64,000 nt of DNA from Cytophagaceae bacterium UBA7467 (GCA_002479785.1 DLPD01000029.1:121169-185168), one strand, 5' to 3'. Positions 28,291 to 36,712 are shown, numbered from the stretch's first letter. The notes: generated by a model from the letters alone, not told the origin. Numbers and translations are program-made.

Positions 28291-28755
28291 TTAGGATTTC
28301 AGGATTAGCAGGATGATGGCACTTGCTAACATCAATAGGCCCATAGCGAAGAAAATAGATGGATTAAGTCCAGGTACGACATTCTCGCTAAGTGATGCCT
28401 CATACGGATTCTCTGAAAGGTAACGAACCGGGATTTCTTGGCCTATTTCACAATTTTTCGCCAAACCTTTGTCCGCCTCGCGTCTAAATTCTAGACCATT
28501 CACGTGGTATGAGACGATAGGAAAATAAATGGGGAAGCGTCCACTGTGGTCATCGCGGGAGTAACGCTTCGAGATTTCCACAATTTTACCATAAGTCATC
28601 TTCGAATTGTGGATCCACTCTTTACGCTTTTTGAAAAGTACTATACCAAAACCAATCAACACAAGCGAAATCACTGTGAACGCACCCAAGAACAAGGGCA
28701 TCGATCCGTGAAATTCGCCAGTTGGCCGAGCTGATATTAACAAGATTCCTAACAT
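28291..28755 (-). CDS. DUF3592 family membrane protein
   Basis: 154 residues: an N-terminal transmembrane helix (about 20-42), a small beta domain with GKIVEISKRYSRDDHSGRFPIYFPIVSYHVNGLEF and IPVRYLSENPYEA, and a C-terminal helix (about 130-152). This helix-beta-helix layout is that of DUF3592. Function unknown. The start could also be the Met at residue 19, just before the first helix. Ends 48 nt upstream of the inositol oxygenase start, possibly cotranscribed. Confidence 0.72.
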   Translation of the reverse strand: MLGILLISARPTGEFHGSMPLFLGAFTVISLVLIGFGIVLFKKRKEWIHNSKMTYGKIVEISKRYSRDDHSGRFPIYFPIVSYHVNGLEFRREADKGLAKNCEIGQEIPVRYLSENPYEASLSENVVPGLNPSIFFAMGLLMLASAIILLILKS

Positions 28756-29017
28756 AAATGGGGCCTGAATACAATTCAGTGCTCAAAAAAACGACAAATA
28801 ATACTGATTGTCAAATATTTAGCTCTTCGTCGGAATTTACCCTTAAGTTGTGTTTTTGGGTGATAAAATGAGATTTTTGCAACAATTACAAAAACTCGAT
28901 TCAAAAACAGACTACTTCGTTGAAAAAAGTCAAAAATTACCGAAAAGAGGTATTCAAAAACCGACAAAACACCCGAAAAATATATTTTCAGAAAATTTTA
29001 AATATCAGACAAATTTG

Positions 29018-29025
29018 TATTTTTG
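29018..29025 (+). promoter_or_regulatory. -7 promoter box upstream of the MFS gene
   Basis: TATTTTTG, a full match to TAnnTTTG, 19 nt before the ATG at 29045. Only an ATTT is seen where the -33 TTTG is expected, so the call rests on the -7 box. Confidence 0.5.
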
Positions 29026-29044
29026 AGTCATCTAAACCTAAAAA

Positions 29045-30238
29045 ATGATGAAAAGTAGCGTAAAATTTCAACTCATGTCCATGATGTTCCTGATGTTCTT
29101 CGGATGGGGCGCGTGGTACGGTCAAATGAGTAAGTACTTGTTAGATAATTTACACGCTACAGGCGATCAAGTGGGAAATGCATATACCACTTTTGCGATT
29201 GCATCCATCTTTGCGCCCTTTTTCGTGGGTTTGATTTCAGACCGCTTTTTTGCTGCCCAAAAGGTAATGGGCTTTTTGAATATTTTGGGTGGTGTCATCC
29301 TGTATTTTTTGAGTTTAGAAAGAGATCCTGAAACCTTCTTCTGGTATATATTAGCTTATACACTCTGCTTTGCCCCTAATTTAGCCTTGTCTAATTCGAT
29401 TGCGATGAACCAAATGGCCAATCCAGAAAAGGAATTCCCTAGCATTCGGGTAACGGGAACCATCGCCTGGATTGTAGTGACCAACATCATCGGTTTTTAT
29501 GCCCTAGGTGACAAGGTAGCTATTTTTGAGATCGCGATGTACACCTCCTTCCTGCTCGGAATATACTCGTTTACCTTACCTAACACCCCTCCAAAAGGCG
29601 ATAAAAATGCCTCTGTGGCCCAGATTTTAGGGTTGGATGCGTTGAAGCTTTTCAAAGACCGTTCCTTCTTGATCTTCTTCATATCTTCCATTTTGATCTG
29701 TATACCCTTGTCCTTCTATTATGCGATGGCAAATCCATCGTTAACAGATGCCCACATGAGCAATGTGGAAAACAAAATGTCCTTAGGTCAGGCTTCTGAA
29801 GTGATTTTCATGTTGTTGATTCCGATCGCCTTTACGCGTTTAGGAGTAAAGAAAATGCTCGTGGTGGGTCTATTGGCGTGGATTGTCCGCTTTTTGTGTT
29901 TTGGCTATGGTGATGGTATTTCGAGCGAATGGATCTTGTATATTGGAATTATTCTGCACGGGGTTTGCTACGATTTCTTCTTTGTGACGGGACAGATTTA
30001 TACGGACCAAAAAGCGGGTGAGAAAATCAAAAATTCAGCTCAAGGCCTTATCACTTTTGCGACCTATGGAATAGGGATGGGAATTGGTTCTAAGCTATCA
30101 GGAATCGTATTGGATTATTATACGGTTAATGACGTCAAGAATTGGCAAGCAGTTTGGATGGTTCCAGCTGCGATTGCCGGAGTGGTTTTGTTACTGTTTG
30201 TATTCTTCTTTAGTGAGAAAAAGACTACGTATTCTTAA
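29045..30238 (+). CDS. MFS transporter, nucleoside:H+ symporter type
   Basis: 397 residues with about 12 hydrophobic segments. The N-terminus (FFGWGAWYGQMSKYL, then VGNAYTTFAIASIFAPFFVGLISDRFF) is the pattern of the nucleoside H+ symporter group (NupG/XapB-like), which in Bacteroidota is often found with sugar or sugar-acid catabolism genes. Two Met codons open the frame; either could start. The 3' end overlaps the convergent SDR gene by 14 nt with no terminator visible. Actual substrate is uncertain; inositol import for the nearby oxygenase is possible but unsupported. Confidence 0.85.
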   Translation: MMKSSVKFQLMSMMFLMFFGWGAWYGQMSKYLLDNLHATGDQVGNAYTTFAIASIFAPFFVGLISDRFFAAQKVMGFLNILGGVILYFLSLERDPETFFWYILAYTLCFAPNLALSNSIAMNQMANPEKEFPSIRVTGTIAWIVVTNIIGFYALGDKVAIFEIAMYTSFLLGIYSFTLPNTPPKGDKNASVAQILGLDALKLFKDRSFLIFFISSILICIPLSFYYAMANPSLTDAHMSNVENKMSLGQASEVIFMLLIPIAFTRLGVKKMLVVGLLAWIVRFLCFGYGDGISSEWILYIGIILHGVCYDFFFVTGQIYTDQKAGEKIKNSAQGLITFATYGIGMGIGSKLSGIVLDYYTVNDVKNWQAVWMVPAAIAGVVLLLFVFFFSEKKTTYS

Positions 30239-31010
30239 TTTTACGCAACATAAAGGGCATAATAGAGGGAAAGAAGCGCTTGACAAACAGGCCAAATCCT
30301 TCGAGGAAACCTCCTACAAAGAATTCATTTTTCTCTGCTAAAACTGCCTGCAAGATTTTCTGCGCGGTAAAGTTGGGATCTAAGCCTTTGGCCTGATTCG
30401 GATCCATCTTTCCATAGGCCTCCCCTTTCTCGTTCATCGCGTGAAGTGAAATATTCGTCTTGATGTAACCTGGTAAAATAGTAGTCACCCGAATTCCATC
30501 ATTGAAAACTTCCGCACGAACCGAGTCAAAGAAACCGATTAGCGCATGTTTCGTCGCACCATAGGCCGCTCTACGAGGGGTGGAGATACGACCTGCAACC
30601 GAGGCAATCGGAACAAAAACACCTGATTTCTGGGCAGTAAATACAGGCAAAACAGCCTGAGTTAAGGAGACAATCGAAAAGAAATTCACTTCAAAAAGAC
30701 GGCGATACACCTCAAATTCCGTGTCTTTCACAAAAGAACGCTGAGAAACCCCAGCATTCAGCACTAAATAATCGATGCGACCATAGGTTTGAATCACGTC
30801 TTGCACACGATCCGTATGTTCTGACAAGGAGAGCATGTCGAAAGGGAGAACGTAGGCATTACCGCAGGCTTTGGCAACCCGCTGCAACTCCTCTTCTCTG
30901 CGCGCAGACAACACTAAAAGTGCTCCTTCTGCCGCAAAAACATAAGCCAGTGCTTCACCTATGCCGGAAGAAGCTCCCGTAATCCAAACGACTTTATTGT
31001 GAAATTTCAT
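30225..31010 (-). CDS. SDR family NAD(P)-dependent oxidoreductase
   Basis: 261 residues. Cofactor motif TGASSGIG (11-18), NAG motif in LNAGVSQRSF, catalytic YGATK (Tyr-x3-Lys), and a C-terminal hydrophobic/basic tail (GLFVKRFFPSIMPFMLRKIK) suggesting membrane association, as in DHRS7-like reductases. Substrate unknown. It overlaps the end of metX by 17 nt, so the two are translationally coupled although their roles look unrelated. Confidence 0.9.
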   Translation of the reverse strand: MKFHNKVVWITGASSGIGEALAYVFAAEGALLVLSARREEELQRVAKACGNAYVLPFDMLSLSEHTDRVQDVIQTYGRIDYLVLNAGVSQRSFVKDTEFEVYRRLFEVNFFSIVSLTQAVLPVFTAQKSGVFVPIASVAGRISTPRRAAYGATKHALIGFFDSVRAEVFNDGIRVTTILPGYIKTNISLHAMNEKGEAYGKMDPNQAKGLDPNFTAQKILQAVLAEKNEFFVGGFLEGFGLFVKRFFPSIMPFMLRKIKNT

Positions 31011-32094
31011 GGGATGCGAGTTTTGCTTCTAAAGCTTGAAAAAATTCGGCCATCGGATTGACTTCTAGGCGCTGCAATTTCTGCCATAAACGAACGGCTT
31101 TGGTCATCAAACCACTTTCAATTAAAAATCCATCGTGCCCATACAGGGAGTCGATGACATGGAAGGAGGCACCAGGGATATATTTAGCCAAAAACTCTTG
31201 CTCCACGATGGGGAACAAGGCATCGGATTTGATTCCAATGACCAAGGTTTTGGATTGAATCTGTTTTAAGGCAGCGATCGCACCGCCCCGGTTACGGCCT
31301 ACATCCTGCGAATCCATCATTTTGGATAACTGAAAATAGGAATAGGCATTGAAGCGCTGGGCTAATTTCTCCCCCTGGTAACGCTGATAAGAAACCGCGC
31401 GCAAGGAAGAGCCATAGGAATTTTCCTTTCTAGCTTGGGTGATTTGGTAAGTTTCGTAATTGCGATACGATATTAAAGCGGTCGCACGAGCGGCCTTCAT
31501 TCCTTCTAAACCAGCTTTAGGCTGCGATTCTTTCCAGCTTGGATCGACTTCGATGGCCATTCTTTGGGACTCATTAAAGGCGATGCCCCAAGGGGAATGC
31601 ACCGCATTCGTTGCCACCAAAATCAGGTTTTCAATCAAACCCGGGTTCAAAATCGCCCATTCTACCGCCTGCTGACCTCCAAGAGAGCCTCCAATGCAGG
31701 TTTTGATGCGATTGATCTTTAATTCCTTGCGCAATAATTCAAAACTCGAAACCACATCGCGAATCGTCACGTCTGGAAACGAATGAAAATATGGCTTGCC
31801 GGTTCTCGGATCTACCGTTAAGGGGCCAGAGGACCCGTAATGAGAACCCAAAATATTCACGCAGACAATTAAATTATTCTCCGGATTGAACAATTTACCG
31901 GGGCCTACCAGACCTTGCCACCATTCCGCCACGTCATGACTTCCTGTAAAAGCGTGGCAAATCCACACGACGTTGTCCTTTTTAGCGTTAAGCTTTCCCC
32001 AGGTTTGGTAAGCTAAATCTAACACAGGTAATTCACCCCCTAATTCAAGGGCAAATGGGGACGCGGAATGAAAATGATGAAACTCAGCTTGCAT
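30994..32094 (-). CDS. metX: Homoserine O-acetyltransferase
   Basis: Acetyl-CoA-dependent acylation of homoserine, the first committed step of methionine synthesis. 366 residues from ATG 32094; the longer form would use TTG at 32100. Alpha/beta-hydrolase fold: nucleophile elbow GGSLGGQQ, catalytic Asp in GIKSDALFP and His in YGHDGFLIE, plus the substrate segment HAFTGSHDVAEWW. Succinyl- versus acetyl-CoA preference cannot be settled by eye in this family. Preceded by a SAM-I riboswitch whose closing helix ends 11 nt before the start codon. Confidence 0.94.
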   Translation of the reverse strand: MQAEFHHFHSASPFALELGGELPVLDLAYQTWGKLNAKKDNVVWICHAFTGSHDVAEWWQGLVGPGKLFNPENNLIVCVNILGSHYGSSGPLTVDPRTGKPYFHSFPDVTIRDVVSSFELLRKELKINRIKTCIGGSLGGQQAVEWAILNPGLIENLILVATNAVHSPWGIAFNESQRMAIEVDPSWKESQPKAGLEGMKAARATALISYRNYETYQITQARKENSYGSSLRAVSYQRYQGEKLAQRFNAYSYFQLSKMMDSQDVGRNRGGAIAALKQIQSKTLVIGIKSDALFPIVEQEFLAKYIPGASFHVIDSLYGHDGFLIESGLMTKAVRLWQKLQRLEVNPMAEFFQALEAKLASHEISQ

Positions 32095-32105
32095 GCACAA
32101 AATGG

Positions 32106-32219
32106 TTTATATTTCCCTAAACAGGCACCGCCTGGGGTAGGAATTAGCACCGGGATCTACACTGGTAGACGGGTTGCCAGAAGTTCATTGAGCCTAGTCT
32201 CTCCCTTCTTCTTTATAAA
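32106..32219 (-). promoter_or_regulatory. SAM-I (S-box) riboswitch controlling metX
   Basis: On the minus strand the S-box core is recognisable: GACTAGGCTCAATGAACTTC, then TGGCAACC, and further on CGGTGCTAATTCC. Helices drawn by hand: P1 TTTATA (32214-32219) with TATAAA (32106-32111); P2 AGAAG with CTTCT; a hairpin CAGGC-GGT-GCCTG as P4. P1 closes 11 nt before the metX ATG and there is no terminator, so control is probably translational. A weak promoter (TTTG at 32278-32281, 19-nt spacer, poor -7 box) precedes it. Confidence 0.88.
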
Positions 32220-32284
32220 TCAACAAGCGAGGCTTTTTGATTTGAGGATGCAAGTAACAGCCGAAATCGCTTTTTTCCAAAAAC

Positions 32285-32316
32285 TTTGCCGATTAATTCC
32301 TTTCTGCCGATATTTG
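32285..32316 (+). promoter_or_regulatory. Promoter of the atp (F0) operon
   Basis: TTTG at 32285-32288, a 20-nt spacer and GATATTTG at 32309-32316 (one mismatch to TAnnTTTG). Only 4 nt separate the -7 box from the ATG at 32321, implying a leaderless or near-leaderless transcript. Confidence 0.55.
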
Positions 32317-32320
32317 CCCC

Positions 32321-32680
32321 ATGTTAAAGATGGTCGTTTTTTACGGTATTTTAGGAGGCATTCTCTACGCCTTGGCGCAGACCTCCTTTCTCACTTATTT
32401 CCACCCGGACTTGAAATTCATCTTTGTATTTCTGTTATTCCAAACCTATTTAACCTTCAACCTCGCTCAACTCGGTTTAAAAAACGAAGGGGAGAAATTC
32501 ATTCCTTTTCAAATGATTTCCTTAACAATTCGCTTTATTTTAAGCGTAATTTTCATCGGTTTTTTCGCCTATATTCACACGCCTGATATGGTCTTGTTTG
32601 TTAGCAACTTTTTTGTACTCTATTTATGTAGTACAAATTTTGAAATTTTTGGTTTGCTTCGTAACTTGCGACGTTTTTAG
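32321..32680 (+). CDS. AtpI-like small membrane protein of the atp operon
   Basis: 119 residues with four hydrophobic helices and short loops. First gene of the F0 set, 15 nt before atpB, the place held by atpI (c-ring assembly or Mg2+/Ca2+ transport) in many bacteria. Sequence identity to classical AtpI cannot be claimed by eye; the call rests on size, topology and position. A longer overlapping frame (32068-32586) runs through the riboswitch and is rejected. Confidence 0.7.
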   Translation: MLKMVVFYGILGGILYALAQTSFLTYFHPDLKFIFVFLLFQTYLTFNLAQLGLKNEGEKFIPFQMISLTIRFILSVIFIGFFAYIHTPDMVLFVSNFFVLYLCSTNFEIFGLLRNLRRF

Positions 32681-32695
32681 AAAATAGCAAGATTA

Positions 32696-33805
32696 ATGTT
32701 TCAGATGCAGGTGAAGACTTCAACACAAAAAATGTACTTTTCGAATATACTACTAGGGCTTTTCTTGAGCTTTATTAGCCTAAATGTGTTCGCAAACGAA
32801 CCAGTTGTAGCGCACGATTCTGCTCATGTAGATACAGCGTCTCACGCAGCTGCACCTGCGGCTTCACACGAAGCTCCTTCTGAAAAATTTGATCCAGGTA
32901 AATTAATCTTGCACCACATCGCTGATGAACATGATTGGCATTTCTTCACGATTGGCCATTTCCATGCGACATTGCCATTACCTTGCATCGTTTATACAGC
33001 ATCAGCAGGTCTTCAAGTATTCTCGTCCTCTCATTTCAAAAACGAACACCACGAAGAAGTTCCTTACAATGGTTTTGTTTTAGAACATGGAAAAATTCAT
33101 GCAGAAAATGGAGAGAAAGTAATTGACTTCTCTATTACGAAGAACGTAGCTTCCTTATTGGTTTCGGCTGTTTTATTACTAACTATCTTCATCGGTATCG
33201 GTCGTAAATACAAAGAAAATCCGCACAGAGCTCCTAAAGGCATGCAATCTTTATTTGAGCCGATCATCATTTTCGTTCGTGATGAGATTGCGAAGAACAA
33301 CATTGGCGAAAAACACTACCGTCGTTTTATGCCGTATTTATTGACGATTTTCTTCTTTATTTGGTTTAACAATATGTTAGGTTTGATTCCAGGTGGAGCA
33401 AACTTGACAGGAAATATTGCGGTTACGTTAGTGCTGGCAATCATCGCATTCTTCGTGACTAATTTGAACGGTCGTTCGACTTATTGGACACATATCTTTG
33501 CAATGCCAGGTGTTCCTAAGTGGATGTTAGTGATTTTAACTCCCGTTGAGATAGTGGGTATCTTTATGAAGCCCTTCTCTTTAATGGTTCGTTTGTTTGC
33601 AAACATAACTGCTGGTCACATCATTTTATTAAGTTTAGTATCCTTGATTTTCATTTTTGAAAATGCGGCTTTAGGTCTAGCAGTAGTTCCTTTCTCGCTT
33701 TTCATGAACGTAATTGAGCTAATTGTTGCCTTCATTCAAGCCTTCATCTTTACGATGTTAGTTTCGACTTACATCGGAGCGGCGGTAGAAGAGCATCACC
33801 ATTAA
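32696..33805 (+). CDS. atpB: F0F1 ATP synthase subunit a
   Basis: 369 residues, longer than the ~270 of E. coli because of an exported N-terminal extension: signal peptide (about residues 13-34), then a His/Ala-rich periplasmic stretch (many His between 40 and 100). The C-terminal five-helix core has the essential arginine in FMKPFSLMVRLFANITAGH, which faces the c-ring carboxylate. The extension is usual in Bacteroidota subunit a. Start codons at 32696, 32705 or 32732 are all possible; the last begins directly at the signal peptide. Confidence 0.94.
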   Translation: MFQMQVKTSTQKMYFSNILLGLFLSFISLNVFANEPVVAHDSAHVDTASHAAAPAASHEAPSEKFDPGKLILHHIADEHDWHFFTIGHFHATLPLPCIVYTASAGLQVFSSSHFKNEHHEEVPYNGFVLEHGKIHAENGEKVIDFSITKNVASLLVSAVLLLTIFIGIGRKYKENPHRAPKGMQSLFEPIIIFVRDEIAKNNIGEKHYRRFMPYLLTIFFFIWFNNMLGLIPGGANLTGNIAVTLVLAIIAFFVTNLNGRSTYWTHIFAMPGVPKWMLVILTPVEIVGIFMKPFSLMVRLFANITAGHIILLSLVSLIFIFENAALGLAVVPFSLFMNVIELIVAFIQAFIFTMLVSTYIGAAVEEHHH

Positions 33806-33841
33806 TTTGTAAATTATTTTTTTTATATAAACCCAAATCGT

Positions 33842-34087
33842 ATGTCTATTTTATCGATTTTATTAGAAGTTTCTGTAGGTCTTGGCCTTGCAGGTATTGG
33901 TGCTGGTTTAGCTGCTTTAGGAGCTGGAATGGGTATCGGTCGTATCGGTGGTTCTGCTATGGAAGCTATCGCTCGTCAACCAGAAGCGTCTGGAAAAATT
34001 CAAGGTGCGATGTTGATCGTTGCTGCCTTCGTTGAGGCGGTTGCGTTATTCGCTGCTGTAATTTGTTTATTGGTAACTTTGAAATAA
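33842..34087 (+). CDS. atpE: F0F1 ATP synthase subunit c
   Basis: 81-residue hairpin of two transmembrane helices. The glycine-rich first helix (GAGLAALGAGMGIGRIGG) and the polar loop ARQPE precede helix two with the ion-binding glutamate in AAFVEAVALFAAV. No Gln in helix one and no Ser-Thr pair around the Glu of the Na+ type, so proton-driven is more likely. It is followed by two hairpins, the second a strong terminator, which should set c expression above that of downstream subunits. Confidence 0.96.
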   Translation: MSILSILLEVSVGLGLAGIGAGLAALGAGMGIGRIGGSAMEAIARQPEASGKIQGAMLIVAAFVEAVALFAAVICLLVTLK

Positions 34088-34141
34088 GAGACCAATCAGA
34101 ATCCCCAAAGGGTTAGCCTTTGAACCGATTCTACCCCATTT

Positions 34142-34184
34142 AAAACGCAATTTGGTTTACATTAGGTGCCAAATTGCGTTTTTT
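34142..34184 (+). terminator. Strong hairpin terminator between atpE and atpF
   Basis: Perfect 14-bp stem AAAACGCAATTTGG (34142-34155) / CCAAATTGCGTTTT (34169-34182) with a 13-nt loop and T run to 34184. Just before it lies another hairpin: CAAAGG/CCTTTG (34106-34122) flanked by AGAATC (34099-34104) and GATTCT (34127-34132). It is placed inside the operon, so only partial termination or transcript processing is compatible with atpF and atpH expression, unless they have their own promoter (none seen). Confidence 0.85.
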
Positions 34185-34211
34185 GACACGATTTACAAAA
34201 ATTAACATACT

Positions 34212-34706
34212 ATGGAGTTAATCACCCCAGACTTTGGACTTATCTTCTGGCAACTACTTGTCTTTGGAATTTTATTCTTCCTATTAGCCAAATTTGCTTG
34301 GAAACCTATCATTCAATCATTAGCTGAGCGCGAACAATCCATCGACGAGGCAATTAAATTATCTGAAACAACGCGTGCTGAAATGGCTGAGTTGAAAGCA
34401 GGTAATGAGCAACTAATCGCTTCAGCTCGTGCTGAGCGTGATGCATTGATCAAGCAAGCGAAAGAAGCATCCGATGCGATGATCGCTCAAGCGAAGTTAG
34501 ATGCGCAAACAGCCGCTAACCAAGAAATCGAAAAAGCACGCGTAGCTTTCGAACAAGAAAAAGCAAGTGCTGTTGCAGCAATCCGTAAGGAAGCAGCGAC
34601 TCTTTCTTTAGACTTAGCAGAAAAAGTGTTAAAAAGCCAATTAAAAGACAAAGCAGCTCAGGAAAAATTAGTCACTGAGTGGATGGCTGACGTTAAATTA
34701 TCTTAA
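34212..34706 (+). CDS. atpF: F0F1 ATP synthase subunit b
   Basis: 164 residues. One N-terminal membrane helix (DFGLIFWQLLVFGILFFLLAKFAW), then KPIIQSLAEREQSIDEA and a long charged coiled coil to the C-terminus. Forms the peripheral stator linking F0 to F1. Starts 28 nt after the internal terminator; 11 nt before atpH. Confidence 0.95.
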   Translation: MELITPDFGLIFWQLLVFGILFFLLAKFAWKPIIQSLAEREQSIDEAIKLSETTRAEMAELKAGNEQLIASARAERDALIKQAKEASDAMIAQAKLDAQTAANQEIEKARVAFEQEKASAVAAIRKEAATLSLDLAEKVLKSQLKDKAAQEKLVTEWMADVKLS

Positions 34707-34717
34707 TCGCAAAGACC

Positions 34718-35254
34718 ATGTCAGAATTAATTGTAGCTCACCGTTACGCAAAATCCCTGCTAGACTTCGCGATTGAAAAGAACGCGGTAGAGGCTGTTGC
34801 TAAGGACATGATTGATTTCGCTGAAACCTGCGAAGCAAGTTATGAATTAGTGTTAGCTCTAAAGAGCCCTATCATCAAGCATTACACGAAATTAGCGATC
34901 CTAGCGAAGCTATTTAAGGATAAATTCAATCCTGTAACCTACGGTATCTTCGTGATCATCACGAACAAAAACCGCGAGCAGATTCTTCCTGCTGTAGCAA
35001 AAGAATTCATCTCCATGTACACGGATTACAAAGGAATCCAAAAAGCAACGGTTACTACAGCTTCTACTTTAACAGCAGAGCAAAAAGCAACAGTAGCCAA
35101 AATCGTGAAGGACTACACTGGAAAAGAAGTAGAATTGATCGAACAAATTGATGAAAGCCTGATAGGTGGATTCATTTTGAAAGTAGGTGACCAACAGATC
35201 GATGATTCGATCAAGCGGAAGCTGAACGATTTGAAAGTTTCTTTAGCATCTTAA
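34718..35254 (+). CDS. atpH: F0F1 ATP synthase subunit delta
   Basis: 178 residues. N-terminal helical bundle (IVAHRYAKSLLDFAIEKNAVEAV) and the conserved C-terminal block (GKEVELIEQIDESLIGGFILKVGDQQIDDSIKRKLNDLK). Binds the top of F1 and the b dimer. It is the last atp gene here: a strong terminator overlaps its stop codon, and atpA and atpG, which follow atpH in most related genomes, are absent. Confidence 0.95.
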   Translation: MSELIVAHRYAKSLLDFAIEKNAVEAVAKDMIDFAETCEASYELVLALKSPIIKHYTKLAILAKLFKDKFNPVTYGIFVIITNKNREQILPAVAKEFISMYTDYKGIQKATVTTASTLTAEQKATVAKIVKDYTGKEVELIEQIDESLIGGFILKVGDQQIDDSIKRKLNDLKVSLAS

Positions 35255-35285
35255 AAAAAAGGCCTTGTTCCAAGGCCTTTTTTTT
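35253..35285 (+). terminator. Intrinsic terminator after atpH
   Basis: Stem GGCCTTG (35261-35267) / CAAGGCC (35271-35277) with loop TTC, flanked by eight A and eight T, so the stem can extend to 15 bp. The A tract begins in the atpH stop codon. Confidence 0.92.
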
Positions 35286-35317
35286 ATCAACCATAAAGCC
35301 GCGCGGCAACCCCTCCC

Positions 35318-35689
35318 ATGAAAAAATTTGCGTTATTTACTGGTTCACTCATTGCGGGATTATCGGTCGCCTTAGGCGCCTTTGGAGCACATGCGTGGAA
35401 GGACTATTTGCGCGAAATTAATCGCCTGGAGACCTTTGAAACGGCAGCTCGCTACCAAATGTATGGTGGAATTACCTTATTGATTTTGGGGGTTTGGCAG
35501 ATGAATTTCAGCAATAAGCACTTGAAGACAGCTGCCTATTTTCATTTTGCCGGCTGTATTATCTTTCCGGGATCTCTTTATCTAATTTGCTTAACGAATA
35601 TGTACATTTTCGGAGCAATTGCCCCTATTGGTGGATTGTGCTTTCTGATGGGCTATGGACTGATGATGTGGTCCATATTTAAGAAGTAA
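35318..35689 (+). CDS. DUF423 family membrane protein
   Basis: 123 residues with four transmembrane helices and the family opening (GLSVALGAFGAHAWKDYL) plus GGITLLILGVWQ and a C-terminal IAPIGGLCFLMGYGLMMW. YgdD-like small inner-membrane protein of unknown function. Isolated between the atp terminator and a convergent operon; its stop abuts the stop of the kinase-fold gene (35689/35690). Confidence 0.88.
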   Translation: MKKFALFTGSLIAGLSVALGAFGAHAWKDYLREINRLETFETAARYQMYGGITLLILGVWQMNFSNKHLKTAAYFHFAGCIIFPGSLYLICLTNMYIFGAIAPIGGLCFLMGYGLMMWSIFKK

Positions 35690-36712
35690 TTAGTGACGCA
35701 TCACGAGTTCTAAGCTTAACCAAACAATCTCTCCCATCGTTTGGCATTTCAAAAAGCGATCATCCTCATAATGTTTCGCTAATTCAGTTTTCAATTGTTC
35801 CACATTTTCAGGTGGAGCAATCTCATCCTTTGCCATTACGTTCATTAAATCATACACGCGTTGACTTTCTGACTTTAGACGAGAGGATATCATCGATCGC
35901 TCCTCAATCTGGTATTGCCAAACCGATTCAGGCGTCATATACTTCATCCCTAACTCAATCAGGGCATTGTTTTGCTTGAAATACTGTGGAAGGTAAACCG
36001 TTTTCTTACCTTCGTAACACTGCTGATCAAAGTCAATTGGACGAATCCGGTAATATATCTCCTCAAAATCCGGAGTGGTGATAATCACAAAGTTTGCACT
36101 GTGCATATCACCCAAAAGTTGTACAAGACAACGCTCGTTGAACTTCACAAACTCTTTAGCAAGACGAATAGGCGACTCTAAATCCGTCTCTAAATCTTGT
36201 TTTAAAAAGGCGTCCCCGGGTACTCCGGCGATATGTTCCTCCACAAGTGTATTCTCGTGAGTGACGTAATTAATCCGGTTGGGCGATAAAATATGTTCTA
36301 ATTCTAGACCATAAACGCGAGATGCATCCGCCACTTTAATGTAGAAATAATCAAAGTTATCATTCACCCGATTCACGATGCGTATCCGAAAAGGATGCGT
36401 ATTCCCGTAGGTACAATAATCCACGCGATCAATCACTAAGTGCTTGATTACCTCCTCGTTACCATCTGTTTTTAAATCCGCATAAATCTGCTTTAGCGCC
36501 TCATACACTTCTTGTTGATCCGAAGGAGAGTAAAATACCGTCTCCCATAGCGTATCAAGTCCATTTTTATCATACAAAACAATGGCATTCTCATAGCGCA
36601 ATAAATCCTGGTAGCTAATATTCATCGCGTGCTCCCGGTTGTATTTATGCAAATACCGCCGCAGCTGCTGATTAATCCGATACAGATTTTTCTTCTTTGA
36701 GATGAGCGCCAT
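35690..36712 (-). CDS. Uncharacterised protein with protein-kinase/APH-like fold motifs
   Basis: 340 residues, not assigned to a named family. Kinase-fold hallmarks occur in order: a lysine in YFYIKVAD (K126), a helix-C-like glutamate (E138), a hinge EEHIAGVPG (158-166), a catalytic loop LLGDMHSANFVI (D202, H204, N207) like the GDxHxxN of aminoglycoside and choline kinases, and a metal-site IDFDQ (D227, D229). About 90 residues precede the fold and 100 helical residues follow. No signal peptide. Its ATG overlaps the stop of the MFS gene by one base. Substrate and activity unknown; a small-molecule kinase is the best inference. Confidence 0.6.
   Translation of the reverse strand: MALISKKKNLYRINQQLRRYLHKYNREHAMNISYQDLLRYENAIVLYDKNGLDTLWETVFYSPSDQQEVYEALKQIYADLKTDGNEEVIKHLVIDRVDYCTYGNTHPFRIRIVNRVNDNFDYFYIKVADASRVYGLELEHILSPNRINYVTHENTLVEEHIAGVPGDAFLKQDLETDLESPIRLAKEFVKFNERCLVQLLGDMHSANFVIITTPDFEEIYYRIRPIDFDQQCYEGKKTVYLPQYFKQNNALIELGMKYMTPESVWQYQIEERSMISSRLKSESQRVYDLMNVMAKDEIAPPENVEQLKTELAKHYEDDRFLKCQTMGEIVWLSLELVMRH

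Noticed and set aside
28776..28967. 63-residue minus-strand ORF upstream of DUF3592
   Set aside because: Low-complexity Phe/Leu/Arg peptide in an AT-rich gap, no start context or family resemblance.
32068..32586. 172-residue plus-strand ORF over the metX start and atpI-like gene
   Set aside because: Runs antisense through the SAM riboswitch and in another frame of the AtpI-like gene; an open frame by chance.
34182..34217. TTGACA...TACTAT sigma70-like pair before atpF
   Set aside because: The spacer is 19 nt and the -10 overlaps the atpF start codon, so transcription would begin inside the gene; Bacteroidota do not use this consensus.
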